64,000 nucleotides of DNA from Gemmatimonadales bacterium (lineage in GTDB: Bacteria > Gemmatimonadota > Gemmatimonadetes > Gemmatimonadales > GWC2-71-9). Below the pieces are notes generated by a model. That model saw nothing but the letters and a program-made list of their open reading frames with translations, was not told where the DNA came from and searched no databases. Below are positions 25,779-35,168 of the stretch, piece by piece. Where the stretch lies: contig DASYCE010000008.1 in NCBI GenBank assembly GCA_036500345.1, forward strand, positions 86,176 to 150,175. Reading direction: 5' to 3'. Made by a program: the position numbers and the translations under genes. How positions within the stretch are numbered: the stretch's first letter is position 1; every line of letters starts with the position of its first letter.

Positions 25779-26793
25779 GATCTTTACGGGCGATCACCTG
25801 CCCGCCATCCTCACCAGGATCCGCGCGGCCCTCGGCCCCGAAGCGTGCGTTGTGCAGCTGCGCCGCCGCGGTGCCGAGTTCGAGCTGATCGCTTCCGACG
25901 GCACCGGCGCCTACGCTCCGGCGCCAGCAGTCGCCGCGACCGCGCCTCGAGATCTCGCGCCGACCGCACCCCGCGATCTTCCGAAGGTAGCCCCGCGCAG
26001 CGAATGGGCTCGTCCAGTTGAAATGCAACCGGAAGAAGTCCCCGACTTCCGCAACGCACTCGATGCCCACTTTGCAGCGCCGGCCGCGCGCCCCGCTCCA
26101 GTCGCGACCGTTCGCGCTCCCGAAGCGAAGCGCGACGCCGAGACGAACGCCGCCCTCCCCAAGCGCGCGTCGTTCATGGTGCGGCCGTGGGTCGTGGCGC
26201 TCGTCGGGCCGACCGGTGCAGGGAAGACCACAACTATCGCGAAACTCGCGACGAATCGCCTCGGCTTCGGTGGTTGCCGCGTCGGCCTCATGGGGCTCGA
26301 CACCTACCGCGTCGGCGCGGTGGAACAGCTCGAGACCTACGCCGATCTCGCCGATCTTCCGATCGAGATCGTCTACAGCGATGCCGAAGCGAAGCGTGCC
26401 CTGGCGCGTCTCAACGATTGCGAGGTGGTACTCGTTGATACCCCCGGTCGCGGGCCGCGTAACACCGGCGACACAGAAACCATTCGCCGATGGCTCGCCG
26501 AGCTCGCGCCCGACGAAGTCCATCTCACCGTTCCGGCCGGTCAGCTCCCCGCCGTGACCCGGCGGATTCTCCGCGCCTACGCGCCGTTCAACATCACCCA
26601 CCTTCTCGCCACCAAGCTTGACGAGCACCCCGGCGAGCAGGCGGCGTTCGATATCGCCATCGAGAACTCCCGCGGCATGCGCTGGATGACCGACGGACAG
26701 GAAGTCCCCGCCGATCTTCACGCCGCCGCGGATGCCCTCGCTCGCGCCGCAACGCGTCGCGACGCCGGTGTTCTCCTGGAATCCTGCGCGTGA
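25768..26793 (+). CDS. flhF: flagellar GTPase FlhF
   Basis: The protein has 341 residues and a GTG start inside the end of flhA. It has an SRP-type GTPase domain with P-loop GPTGAGKTTTIAKLA, DTYRVGAVEQLETYADL, G3 DTPGRG and G4 TKLDE. The N-terminal part is a short Ala/Pro-rich B domain. FlhF marks the site and number of flagella, usually at a pole, together with FlhG. This pair suggests polar or number-controlled flagella. Confidence 0.94.
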   Translation: MALEIFTGDHLPAILTRIRAALGPEACVVQLRRRGAEFELIASDGTGAYAPAPAVAATAPRDLAPTAPRDLPKVAPRSEWARPVEMQPEEVPDFRNALDAHFAAPAARPAPVATVRAPEAKRDAETNAALPKRASFMVRPWVVALVGPTGAGKTTTIAKLATNRLGFGGCRVGLMGLDTYRVGAVEQLETYADLADLPIEIVYSDAEAKRALARLNDCEVVLVDTPGRGPRNTGDTETIRRWLAELAPDEVHLTVPAGQLPAVTRRILRAYAPFNITHLLATKLDEHPGEQAAFDIAIENSRGMRWMTDGQEVPADLHAAADALARAATRRDAGVLLESCA

Positions 26794-27623
26794 ACGATCA
26801 GGCGAGCACGCTGCGCGCGCGCCGCGAAGCGGTCCAGTCGATCGCCGAACGCGATCCCGAGCGCCCCGTCCTCGTGATCGGGAGCGGGAAGGGCGGCGTC
26901 GGCAAGTCGATCGTTGCGGTGATGGCGAGCGCCGCGCTCGCACGCACCGGTCGTCGCGTTCTTCTCGTCGACGGCGCGCAGAATCTCGGCAACCTGCATG
27001 TGCTCCTCGGTGTGCGTCCGCCGCTCACGCCGTCGGCACTTCTCGAAGACAGTGTCGTCCCTGATCAGCTGCTGATCGAAGTCGCTCCGGCGCTCTGGCT
27101 TCTCCCAGCGGATTCCGGCGCCGAGTCGGTGCACCGCCTCGCCGCAACCGATCGCGCGCGGCTCCATCGCCGCCTCACCGGCGTCTATCGCGACTTCGAT
27201 GTTGTGGTCGTCGATGCCGCTGCCGGTCTCGACGGCGCAGTTCGCTGTGTCGCGATGCACGCCACTCGCTTGATCGTGGTCACCATCCCCGAGCCCGCGG
27301 CACTCACCGACGCCTACGCGTTGATGAAGATCGTCCACGGTCAGATGCCGCGTCTCCCATTCGACCTCCTAGTCAATCGGACCCAGCATCTCGACGAGGG
27401 ACCGACCGCGTTCGATCGCCTCTCCACCGCGACGAAGCGCTTCCTCGGCCGCGATCTCTGCTACGCCGGCGCAATCCCCGAAGACGGCGCGATGCGCGCC
27501 CTGACCCGCGATCCTCGCGCCCTCCTCGCCACCGGCGACAATGTTGCGCAGCAGGCGGTGCAGCAGCTCCTCCCGACCTGGGTCGACGCCTGGGTCCCCG
27601 ATCTCCTGGAACGCTCGGCGTGA
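26790..27623 (+). CDS. flhG: MinD-like ATPase FlhG (FleN)
   Basis: The protein has 277 residues and a GTG start overlapping flhF. It has a deviant Walker A GKGGVGKSIV, the DGAQNLGNLHVLLG motif typical of FlhG, and VVVVDAAAGLDG as Walker B. The N-terminus has DQASTLRARRE, close to the DQA motif that activates FlhF. FlhG limits flagellar number. Confidence 0.93.
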   Translation: MNDQASTLRARREAVQSIAERDPERPVLVIGSGKGGVGKSIVAVMASAALARTGRRVLLVDGAQNLGNLHVLLGVRPPLTPSALLEDSVVPDQLLIEVAPALWLLPADSGAESVHRLAATDRARLHRRLTGVYRDFDVVVVDAAAGLDGAVRCVAMHATRLIVVTIPEPAALTDAYALMKIVHGQMPRLPFDLLVNRTQHLDEGPTAFDRLSTATKRFLGRDLCYAGAIPEDGAMRALTRDPRALLATGDNVAQQAVQQLLPTWVDAWVPDLLERSA

Positions 27624-28399
27624 AGGGATCAACGGGAGGTGGATCTGCCTCGGCCGAACTCTGGCGCCGGTATCGCGAGACCGGCGATCCGGAGGCGCGG
27701 GCAGAACTCCTCTCGCAGTATCAGGGATTGGTGCACCATACCGTCCGCCAGATCGCCTCGCGCGTCGGCGACGCCGTCGAATTCGATGATCTCCTCGGCG
27801 CCGGTGCCCTCGGCCTCGTCCGCGCGTTCGAGGCGTTCGATTCGTCGCGCGGCACGCAGTTCACCACCTACGCCACGCAGCGGATTCGCGGCGCCGTCCT
27901 CGACGAACTTCGCGCCGCCGACTGGCGCCCGCGCACCGCTCGCGAGCAGGGGCGTCAGGTGCAGCAGGCGGAAGAATCACTCGCGCGCCAGTTCGGTCGT
28001 CATCCCACGCCCGCCGAGGTCGCCGCACAGCTTCAGGTCGACATCGGCACCTACTGGGAGTGGAAGGATCTGTCGCGCGGCGCAACGATCGTCCCGCTCG
28101 AAGGGAGCGCGCCGAGCCAGGAGCCCGGTGGCGTCACGCTGGCCGAACGGATCGCCGATCACTCACGCCCCGGCGCCGATCTGCAGATGGAGGGGCAACA
28201 GCTCCGTGTCCTCCTGCGCGATGCGATCAAGACCCTTCCCGAACAGCAGCGCGTCGTCCTCGCGCTCTGCTACGACGAAGAACTCAATCTTCGGCAGATC
28301 GCCCAGGTCCTTCACGTCACCGAATCGCGGGTATCGCAGGTGCGAACCGCCGCGATCCGGAACCTTCGCGCCCGCCTCGCCGAGGAGATCGCCGCATGA
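27620..28399 (+). CDS. fliA: flagellar sigma factor FliA (sigma-28)
   Basis: The protein has 259 residues with region 2 (YQGLVHHTVRQIASRVGDAVEFDDLLGAGALGL, with FTTYATQRIRGAVLDELR), region 3 and region 4 HTH (LPEQQRVVLALCYDEELNLRQIAQVLHVTESRVSQV). It should read the four TNAN-N15-nCCGATAA sites seen upstream of flgM, fliC, flgL and motA. FlgM, its inhibitor, is at 824. Confidence 0.96.
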   Translation: MKGSTGGGSASAELWRRYRETGDPEARAELLSQYQGLVHHTVRQIASRVGDAVEFDDLLGAGALGLVRAFEAFDSSRGTQFTTYATQRIRGAVLDELRAADWRPRTAREQGRQVQQAEESLARQFGRHPTPAEVAAQLQVDIGTYWEWKDLSRGATIVPLEGSAPSQEPGGVTLAERIADHSRPGADLQMEGQQLRVLLRDAIKTLPEQQRVVLALCYDEELNLRQIAQVLHVTESRVSQVRTAAIRNLRARLAEEIAA

Positions 28400-28920
28400 A
28401 TCGCCGGATCTGGATCGTACTCCTCGTCGTGGTGACGCTCCTCGCCGTGACGCCGCATCTGCCGCAATGGAGCACCGCGATATCGCTGGCGCTGCATCAC
28501 ACCAACAGCGCGGATGTCGCCACCGCTTGGCACACATTCGTTGCACGGACCGAAGACCAGGTCGCGGCGAATCCGTGGCTGATCCCGGCCGGCGCCGCGG
28601 TACCGGTCGGTCTCCTCTTCGTCATCCTTGCCGTGCGCGCCGTGCGCCGTCGCGGCGCTGAGCGCGTCGGGCGCACCGACCGCGCAGAGGCGATCACGGA
28701 ACCGGCGTTCGAACTCCCGGTGAAGGAGCTGGCGCGACCCGCGGCCTCAGAGCGTCCACAGTCGGCTCCGATCGAGCCAGCGCGCGAGCCTCGCCGGCAG
28801 CGCGTCGGACGGCGTGCCACGGTCCACCGCCTCAACGCCAGCGGGCAATCGGTCGCCGAGATCGCCCGCGTCACGCGGGTCGGACAGGACGCCGTCCGCT
28901 TCCTCGTCCGGGCCACCTGA
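28396..28920 (+). CDS. membrane protein with C-terminal HTH, after fliA
   Basis: The protein has 174 residues from the ATG at 28396 that overlaps the fliA stop. It has a hydrophobic N-terminal helix (IWIVLLVVVTLLAVTP), an extracytoplasmic stretch of about 40 residues, a second helix (PAGAAVPVGLLFVILAVRAV) and a charged cytoplasmic tail. The tail ends in a small HTH (TVHRLNASGQSVAEIARVTRVGQDAVRFLV). Such small HTH-tail proteins are seen near fliA/flhF in other bacteria, but the function is unknown. It could sense envelope state. Confidence 0.65.
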   Translation: MNRRIWIVLLVVVTLLAVTPHLPQWSTAISLALHHTNSADVATAWHTFVARTEDQVAANPWLIPAGAAVPVGLLFVILAVRAVRRRGAERVGRTDRAEAITEPAFELPVKELARPAASERPQSAPIEPAREPRRQRVGRRATVHRLNASGQSVAEIARVTRVGQDAVRFLVRAT

Positions 28921-29027
28921 CCGGATGACAGGCATGAATTGCCGGTCGGAGTTGCCGGAGCGAATCGCGCGGATTCTGGTGCCGTGTCAACATGTTGCGA
29001 TACAACGAGTTGACTGTCGGCTCCCGA

Positions 29028-29044
29028 CGGCACACCGCTTGCCT
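29028..29044 (+). promoter_or_regulatory. sigma-54 promoter of the flgF operon
   Basis: The core CGGCACACCGCTTGCC has the invariant GG (29029-29030) and GC (29041-29042) exactly 10 bases apart and matches TGGCAC-N5-TTGC closely. The flgF ATG follows after a GGGAGAGGGAGGG ribosome-binding region. Confidence 0.8.
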
Positions 29045-29073
29045 TTTCGCACGGGGAGAGGGAGGGCGAACTC

Positions 29074-29763
29074 ATGACACTGCCGGCGATCGTCAACACG
29101 GCGCGTGCGCTGTCGTATTACACGACCCTGCAGGACATCACCGCGAACAACCTCGCCAACGCCACCAGCGATGGCTTCAAGGGCGACATGGTCACCGCCC
29201 ATTCGCTGGCGGGACAATCGCATCCGGTGCCGGTCCAGAGCGTCGACCTCAGCCAGGGAACCCTGCGCGACACCGGGCGTCCCCTCGACGTCGCACTTCA
29301 GGGTCACGGATTCACCGTGATCCAGACGCCGAACGGTGAGCGCCTCACCCGCGGCGGAGCGTACACGCTCAATCCGCAGGGAACCCTCGTCGATGCGCAC
29401 GGTGACCCGGTCCTCGGCACTGGCGGGCCGATCTCGATCACCGGGAACAAGGTCGACATCAAGCCCGACGGGACGATCGTCGTCGACGGGGCGGTCGCCG
29501 GAAAACTCCGCCTCGAGACCGTCGCCGATCCATCGACCCTAGTGAAGGAAGGTGCCGGCCGCTTTATCGCCAACGGTCCCACCACCGATGCCACCGACGT
29601 CGGAGTCCATCAGGGAACTCTCGAGGACAGCAACGTCAACTCGCTCCTCGGTTCTGTCGATCTGGTCATGATCCAGCGCGCCTACGCATCCGGTGTCGAC
29701 GCCCTGCACACGATGGACGGTGTCCTCGGCGGGGTCATTGAACTCGGTCGTCCTCCTCAATAA
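29074..29763 (+). CDS. flgF: flagellar rod protein FlgF
   Basis: The protein has 229 residues with the rod motif TLQDITANNLANATSDGFKGDM and the FlgF/FlgG-type beta core (RPLDVALQGHGFTVIQTPNGERLTRGGAYTLNPQGTLVDAHGDPVLG). The C-terminal part has VGVHQGTLEDSNVNSLLGSVDLVMIQRAY. FlgF is a proximal rod component. The next gene, flgG, lies 18 bp away. Confidence 0.93.
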   Translation: MTLPAIVNTARALSYYTTLQDITANNLANATSDGFKGDMVTAHSLAGQSHPVPVQSVDLSQGTLRDTGRPLDVALQGHGFTVIQTPNGERLTRGGAYTLNPQGTLVDAHGDPVLGTGGPISITGNKVDIKPDGTIVVDGAVAGKLRLETVADPSTLVKEGAGRFIANGPTTDATDVGVHQGTLEDSNVNSLLGSVDLVMIQRAYASGVDALHTMDGVLGGVIELGRPPQ

Positions 29764-29781
29764 CACCACTCCGGAGCCACC

Positions 29782-30564
29782 ATGGATCCAGGACTGCGCA
29801 CCTCGGCGAGCGGCATGATCGCCCAGCAGAAGATGGTCGACGTCATCGCCAACAACCTCGCCAACGTCAACACGACCGGCTTCAAGCGGAGCCGTGCCTC
29901 GTTCGAGGACGTCCTCTACGAGACGGTGCAGGGACCGCAGAGCAACGGGGACGCGACGATCGCGCCGATGCAGGTCGGTCACGGTGTCCGCCTCAACGCG
30001 GTCACGCGGATCGACGCGCAAGGCGGCCCGCAGGTCACCGAGCGGCCGCTCGACGTCGCGATCGACGGCGAAGGGTATTTCCAGGTGCAGATGCCCGATG
30101 GCAGCACCGCGTATACCCGCGACGGTTCGTTCTCGCTCTCGGAGAATGGTCAGATCGTCACCAGCGACGGCAACGCGCTGCTACCCAACATCGTGATCCC
30201 ACCTGACTCGACCGCGATCACCATCGGCAACGACGGCACGGTGTCGGTTACCGGTGGCAAGAGCAACGACAGCACCCAGGTCGGCAAGATCGAGCTGGCG
30301 CGCTTCGCCAACCCGACTGGTCTCCTTGCGATGGGCGGCAATCTCTACGACGAAACCGTCGCGTCGGGGCCGCCGTCGATTGGGCAGCCGCAGATCGACG
30401 GCTTCGGCCGATTGCTGCAGGGGAATCTCGAATCGAGCAACGTCGAAGTGGTGCAGGAGATGACCGACATGATCGCGGCGCAGCGCGCCTACGAGATCAA
30501 CGCCAAGGCCATCAGCACCGCCGAGAGCATGATGAAGTCGATCGATGATCTGCTGCAGTACTAG
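29782..30564 (+). CDS. flgG: flagellar distal rod protein FlgG
   Basis: The 260-residue protein has the standard FlgG length and motifs: LRTSASGMIAQQKMVDVIANNLAN, NVNTTGFKRSRASFEDVLYE, RPLDVAIDGEGYFQVQMPDGS, and the end LESSNVEVVQEMTDMIAAQRAYEINAKAISTAE. It forms the distal rod that crosses the rings. Its end overlaps flgA by 20 bp. Confidence 0.97.
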   Translation: MDPGLRTSASGMIAQQKMVDVIANNLANVNTTGFKRSRASFEDVLYETVQGPQSNGDATIAPMQVGHGVRLNAVTRIDAQGGPQVTERPLDVAIDGEGYFQVQMPDGSTAYTRDGSFSLSENGQIVTSDGNALLPNIVIPPDSTAITIGNDGTVSVTGGKSNDSTQVGKIELARFANPTGLLAMGGNLYDETVASGPPSIGQPQIDGFGRLLQGNLESSNVEVVQEMTDMIAAQRAYEINAKAISTAESMMKSIDDLLQY

Positions 30565-31216
30565 TCTGTTGTTCGCCTTCGCGATGTCGGCATCGCCGGT
30601 TCGCGCCGACACCGCGCCCGCGGCGCTCGCGTCGCGGGTCCGCGCCGCTGTTGCCGAGCGGTGGCACGTCGACTCGTCGCGACTGCAATTGCAGTGGGAT
30701 CATCTCCCCGCGGCGTCGGATTCCGTCTTCGATGCCGCGGTGCGGATCACCGGCCAGGGGAACGATGGCTGGCTCGTCGCCGTCCTCGAGCCGGCGCACG
30801 GGATGGCGCGCGCCGTCCGCTTTCGCGCCGGAATCCTCCGTTCGCTCGCCGTCGCCGCGCGCCCGCTGCGCGCCGGGCAGACCCTCGGCGCCAGCGATCT
30901 CGCCATGCACGACGAAGTCGTCTGGTCGATGAATCTGGCCGCTGACGCCACTCCGGCAGCCGGGTGGGAAGTGCGCCGCGATGTGCCGACGGGCACCGTA
31001 CTGACCAATGCCATGGTCGCCGCCCCGCGCGTCATCGCCGCCGGTGACGCTGTCGTCTTCTCGTGGGTGTCGAGCGGAGTGCGGATCGAGCGTGAAGCGC
31101 GCGCCGAGACTGCCGCTCGCGTTGGCGAAACGGTGCAGGGACGGGCCAACGGCGTCCGCCTCACCGGCACCGCGACCGGCCCCGGCACCGCTCGCCTCAC
31201 GGAGGTGGTGCGATGA
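30545..31216 (+). CDS. flgA: P-ring assembly chaperone FlgA
   Basis: The protein has 223 residues with an N-terminal signal (LLFAFAMSASPVRAD). The SAF-like domain has AARPLRAGQTLGASDLAMHDEVVW, RRDVPTGTVLTNAMVAAPRVI and AGDAVVFSWVSSGVRIEREARA, and ends with QGRANGVRLTGTATGPG. FlgA is a periplasmic chaperone for FlgI. Confidence 0.93.
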   Translation: MICCSTSLLFAFAMSASPVRADTAPAALASRVRAAVAERWHVDSSRLQLQWDHLPAASDSVFDAAVRITGQGNDGWLVAVLEPAHGMARAVRFRAGILRSLAVAARPLRAGQTLGASDLAMHDEVVWSMNLAADATPAAGWEVRRDVPTGTVLTNAMVAAPRVIAAGDAVVFSWVSSGVRIEREARAETAARVGETVQGRANGVRLTGTATGPGTARLTEVVR

Positions 31217-31821
31217 AAGCATTCGTGCTTGCAGCAGCGATCATCTTCCTCCCCGCGGCGACGCTCGCGGCACAGAAGAAGAACGCGCCGCCGCCCAAGG
31301 ACACCGCCGTTCAGGCGCCGCCGGTGCCGCAAGGCCGGCTCTCTTGGACCTCCGATCGCCGTCCGCTGCGCGTCGGTGACCTTCTCACCATCGTCGTCGA
31401 CGAACAGACCGCGGCCTCCGAGAGCAGCACCTCGACCGCGCACGCCAGCCGCGCCCAGAACGGCACCCTCAACACCGAGATCGCGCCCGAGAAGCTCCGC
31501 TCCCTCGGCATCGGTTATGACGCGTCGTCCGACGCCGGCAGCGCCGCCGGACGCCAGGGAGATCTCACTGCCGTTCTCTCGGTGCGGATCGTCGCGATCG
31601 AACCCGGTGGCATCGCCAAGGTGAGCGGGCAGAAGGTCGTCAACGTCGATGGTCGCAAGCAGGAAGTGAAGCTCGTCGGAACTGTGCGCGCCGAAGATGT
31701 CGCCGCCGACAACACGATCCTCTCCAACCGTGTCGCCGACGCGTTGATCTCCTATCAGGGGAAGAAGCTCGGACCGACCACGGGGATCCTCGGCAAGATC
31801 CTGGCGATCCTCTGGCCATGA
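31213..31821 (+). CDS. flgH: flagellar L-ring protein FlgH, without a lipobox
   Basis: The protein has 202 residues. The core matches FlgH: RRPLRVGDLLTIVVDEQTAAS, KVSGQKVVNVDGRKQEVKLVGTVRAEDV, NTILSNRVADALISYQGKK and ILGKILAILWP. The N-terminus (MKAFVLAAAIIFLPAATLAAQKKN) is a signal peptide with an AXA site but no Cys, whereas typical FlgH is a lipoprotein. Its mode of outer membrane insertion may differ. Confidence 0.93.
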   Translation: MKAFVLAAAIIFLPAATLAAQKKNAPPPKDTAVQAPPVPQGRLSWTSDRRPLRVGDLLTIVVDEQTAASESSTSTAHASRAQNGTLNTEIAPEKLRSLGIGYDASSDAGSAAGRQGDLTAVLSVRIVAIEPGGIAKVSGQKVVNVDGRKQEVKLVGTVRAEDVAADNTILSNRVADALISYQGKKLGPTTGILGKILAILWP

Positions 31822-32870
31822 TCAACCTCCCAGTTCTTCGCCGCGGCATGACGCTGACTCTCGTTGCGATCGCATCGGTCACGATGTGCGCATCGGCACA
31901 GGTCCGCGTCGCCGACCTCACTACTCACGGCGGCGACGTCCCGGTGCGTCTCGTCGGCTACGGCCTCGTCGTCGGTCTCGATGGCAGCGGCGATCGCTCG
32001 TTCGGCAGTTCGTCGGGCGCGGTGCATACCGTTCGTTCGGTCACCAACCTCCTCCGTCGCTTCAACATCGAAGTCCCTGGCGATCGCCTGCGGCTGCGCA
32101 ACGTCGCCGCCGTCCTGGTGACCGCCGAGGTCTCGCCGTATCTGCGGCCCGGTGGGCACTTCGAGATCCAGGTCGCCTCGATCGGCGATGCGACGTCGCT
32201 TCGCGGCGGCGTCCTCTGGATCACCCCGCTGGTGACTTCGCCCGATCTGCCGCCTGTTGCCTCGGCGCAGGGTCCCCTTCCGCTCGTCGAAGACGACGAT
32301 CATCACTGGGGGAACCGCGGATCGGCGAGCGGTCGCGTGGCGCAGGGCGGCGTCCTCGAGACGGCGCTTCCCGCGCTCCCGCCGCAGACAGAAACGATCC
32401 TCGCCCTGCGTGATCCCGACCTGATGACCGCATCGCGCATCGCCGCGGCGATCAACAAGGCGCGCGGCGATTCAACAGCGAAGGTCGAAGATGCCGGAGC
32501 GGTGGCGCTCAAGCTCCCCGCCAATGCAACCGATAGTCCGCTGACCTTTCTGGCGGCACTCGATACGCTGCCAGTCACCGTACCAGCACCGGCCCGGATC
32601 GTGATCGACGCACACAACGGGATGGTCGTCGCCGGCGGCGACATGCACGTCGGCACCGCGGTCGTTTCGCTCCGGGGGATCACCGTGCGCGTCGGCGGCG
32701 ACTCCACCGCGAAGCCCGTTCCCGGCGTCGTCGCAGTGAGCAGTGGCGCATCGGTCCGCGATATCGCCGTCGGCCTGCAGGCGCTTGGCGCGGTGCCATC
32801 TGAGGTCGCCGCGGTCTTCGACGGCTTGCGCGCCGCCGGCGCGATCGCCGCATCGGTCGTCGTCCGGTGA
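31818..32870 (+). CDS. flgI: flagellar P-ring protein FlgI
   Basis: The protein has 350 residues with a signal peptide (LTLVAIASVTMCASAQ) and family motifs VRVADLTTHGGDVPVRLVGYGLVVGLDGSGDR, NVAAVLVTAEVSPYLRPG and GDATSLRGGVLWITPL. It ends in PSEVAAVFDGLRAAGAI. FlgI forms the periplasmic P ring. Start and stop overlap neighbours by 4 bp. Confidence 0.96.
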   Translation: MINLPVLRRGMTLTLVAIASVTMCASAQVRVADLTTHGGDVPVRLVGYGLVVGLDGSGDRSFGSSSGAVHTVRSVTNLLRRFNIEVPGDRLRLRNVAAVLVTAEVSPYLRPGGHFEIQVASIGDATSLRGGVLWITPLVTSPDLPPVASAQGPLPLVEDDDHHWGNRGSASGRVAQGGVLETALPALPPQTETILALRDPDLMTASRIAAAINKARGDSTAKVEDAGAVALKLPANATDSPLTFLAALDTLPVTVPAPARIVIDAHNGMVVAGGDMHVGTAVVSLRGITVRVGGDSTAKPVPGVVAVSSGASVRDIAVGLQALGAVPSEVAAVFDGLRAAGAIAASVVVR

Positions 32871-33277
32871 CCGCACCGGTTGGCGGGATCCCGCTCAACG
32901 CCGTGGCTCATGCGCAGTCGCCCCAGGCGAAGCTGCAGGAAGCGGCCCATCAGCTTGAGTCGGTCTTCTACGGCCAGCTCTTCCAGGCGATGCGGCAGAC
33001 GATTCCCGAAGGTTCGCTGATCCCGCGTGACAGCGGCGAACAGATGTTCACCTCGATGCTCGACGACCAGGTCGCCCGCGCCGCGAGCCAGCAGACCGAG
33101 CGCGGCCTCGCCACCGCGATCTATCACGAACTGGCGCGCTCACTTCCTGCCGCTCCGGCGCAGACCACGAACTCCGCAACGTCGCCCGCATCCACGCTGA
33201 AGCCGCTCGTCGACAGCACCCAATCCACTGGCATTCCACTCGGACAGACGCCGATCCCGATCAAGCCGAATGACTGA
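32867..33277 (+). CDS. flgJ: rod-binding protein, FlgJ N-terminal domain
   Basis: The protein has 136 residues with the rod-binding pattern KLQEAAHQLESVFYGQLFQAMRQTIP, EQMFTSMLDDQVARAASQ and GLATAIYHEL. The muramidase domain present in enterobacterial FlgJ is missing, as in many phyla, so another enzyme must open the peptidoglycan. It caps the growing rod. Confidence 0.88.
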   Translation: MTAPVGGIPLNAVAHAQSPQAKLQEAAHQLESVFYGQLFQAMRQTIPEGSLIPRDSGEQMFTSMLDDQVARAASQQTERGLATAIYHELARSLPAAPAQTTNSATSPASTLKPLVDSTQSTGIPLGQTPIPIKPND

Positions 33278-33797
33278 TACCGCCGTCACCGAACGCGCTC
33301 CCGTCGCCGTTACTGGCATCGCGACCGATGCCACTGCGATCCTCGCCGCAATGCGCACCGAAGTCGCCCTCCTCGGCGAGCTCTGCGGTGCACTCGCCAC
33401 CCAGCGCGACGGGATCGCCAGGGATGACGCCCCGCAGATCGAGGCGGCAACGCACCGCGTCTCGCGTGCGGTGCTCACCCTCGACGAAGCGCGCCGTCGT
33501 CGCGAGCAACTGACGCAACTCTTCAGCGGCGGCGACATGGTCCCGCTCGAACGCCTCGAAGAGGAATCCGGTTCGCCGATCCCCGGACTCGCCGCAATGC
33601 GCAGTTCGCTCCGCGGCGCGGCACAGGCCACCGTCCGCGATCTCGCCCTGAACCAGGCAATCCTGCGCGGCGCCCTGCGCGCCGGCGACGCGTATCTCCA
33701 GGCACTCTTCGCGTCGGTCGCCGACACAATCCCCGCCTACACTCCCGCTCAGCATCCACGCGCCCCCGCCGGCGTCGTGGTGAACCGGAGGGCGTAA
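33270..33797 (+). CDS. flgN: flagellar chaperone FlgN
   Basis: This 175-residue helical protein lies directly before flgK. It has a long helix with ILAAMRTEVALLGELCGALATQRDGIARDD and a second with VLTLDEARRRREQLTQLF, the usual FlgN two-helix plan for FlgK/FlgL binding. Overlap with flgJ is 8 bp and it abuts flgK. Confidence 0.8.
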   Translation: MTDTAVTERAPVAVTGIATDATAILAAMRTEVALLGELCGALATQRDGIARDDAPQIEAATHRVSRAVLTLDEARRRREQLTQLFSGGDMVPLERLEEESGSPIPGLAAMRSSLRGAAQATVRDLALNQAILRGALRAGDAYLQALFASVADTIPAYTPAQHPRAPAGVVVNRRA

Positions 33798-35167
33798 TGG
33801 CCGGTCTCTCCGATCTGCTCTCGATTGCCACCAGCGCGATGCAGACCCAGCAGCGCGCCCTCAACGTCACCGGCAACAACATCGCCAATACGTCGACGCC
33901 GGGATACACCCGCGAATCGCTCAACATCACCGAGGCGGTTCCCCTGCGCACGCCGGAGGGACTGGTCGGTCGCGGCGTCACCGACACCGGCGTCATCGCG
34001 CAGCGCGACACCTTCCTCGACGCCGCGTACCGGACCCAGCAGGGGATCTTCTCGCAGGCCGATTCGCTCAACACTCTGGTCACCCAGGTCCAGACCCTCT
34101 TCAATGAGCCGTCGGATCAGGGAATCGGTGCCACCCTCGACTCGTTCCTCGGCGCGTGGGGCGATCTCGCCAACGATCCGCAGAGCGGTGCCGCGCGCGT
34201 CGTCGTGCAGCAAGACGCGGTGCAGCTCACCCAGCAGTTTCATCAGCTCGATCAGGGGCTCGACCAGGTCTCGCAGAGCGCCAGCGATCAGTTCAAGAGC
34301 GACGTCGGCCAGATCAACTCGATCTCCTCGCAGATCGCCGAGCTCAACAAGCAGATCGTGGCGTTCGGTGGCCAGAACGATCAGGCGGCGCCGCTCCAGG
34401 ACAAGCGCGGCGTCCTCCTCGATCAGCTCGCTGGGATCGCCAACACTCGCGTCCTCGATCGCGCCGACGGCTCGGTCGGCGTGATCGTCGGTGACGACCT
34501 GGTTGTGGATGAAGGAGTCTCGCAGCAACTCGAGACCCGTACCAAATCCGATGGCACGCTCGGTGTCGGCGTCGTCGGCGACACGAAATTCGTCGAGATC
34601 GACTCCGGCTCACTCGCCGGATTCAGTGACGTGATCAACAAGTCGGTGGCACAGGTACGCACTTCCCTCGACACCCTCGTCGCGGCGATGGTGCAGACGA
34701 TCAACTCCTTGCACGAATCGGGAAAGACCACCGCCAACACCACCGGCACCGACTTCTTCGATCCTGCCGGCCTCACTGCCGCGTCGGTCAACCTCGCCGC
34801 GCCGATCGCCGCCTCGGCGTCGAACATCGTCACCGGCGCCACCAGTGCTGACGGCGACAACTCCGTCGCCCTCCAGATCGCGGCCCTCCGCACCACCGGC
34901 GTCGCGGCACTCGGCGGCACCACCCTCGGCGACAACTACACCTCGATCGTCACCGGCGTCGGCACGATGGTCAGCACCGCCACGCAGCAGTCAGCGGCGG
35001 CGAAGGTGATCTCCGACGGATTGCAGGCGCAGCGGTCGTCCGAAACCGGCGTCTCCACCAACGACGAAATGATTGCCCTGATCACCCAGCAGCAGGCGTT
35101 CACCGCGGCCGCGCACATCGTCACCGTTGCCGACGATCTGATGCAGGAAGTGCTCAAGATGGTATGA
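33797..35167 (+). CDS. flgK: hook-filament junction protein FlgK
   Basis: The protein has 456 residues, starting [34 protein letters not shown]. It continues with [45 protein letters not shown] and a C-terminal [33 protein letters not shown] helix. FlgK is the first junction layer on the hook. Confidence 0.96.
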   Translation: MAGLSDLLSIATSAMQTQQRALNVTGNNIANTSTPGYTRESLNITEAVPLRTPEGLVGRGVTDTGVIAQRDTFLDAAYRTQQGIFSQADSLNTLVTQVQTLFNEPSDQGIGATLDSFLGAWGDLANDPQSGAARVVVQQDAVQLTQQFHQLDQGLDQVSQSASDQFKSDVGQINSISSQIAELNKQIVAFGGQNDQAAPLQDKRGVLLDQLAGIANTRVLDRADGSVGVIVGDDLVVDEGVSQQLETRTKSDGTLGVGVVGDTKFVEIDSGSLAGFSDVINKSVAQVRTSLDTLVAAMVQTINSLHESGKTTANTTGTDFFDPAGLTAASVNLAAPIAASASNIVTGATSADGDNSVALQIAALRTTGVAALGGTTLGDNYTSIVTGVGTMVSTATQQSAAAKVISDGLQAQRSSETGVSTNDEMIALITQQQAFTAAAHIVTVADDLMQEVLKMV

Positions 35168-35168
35168 C

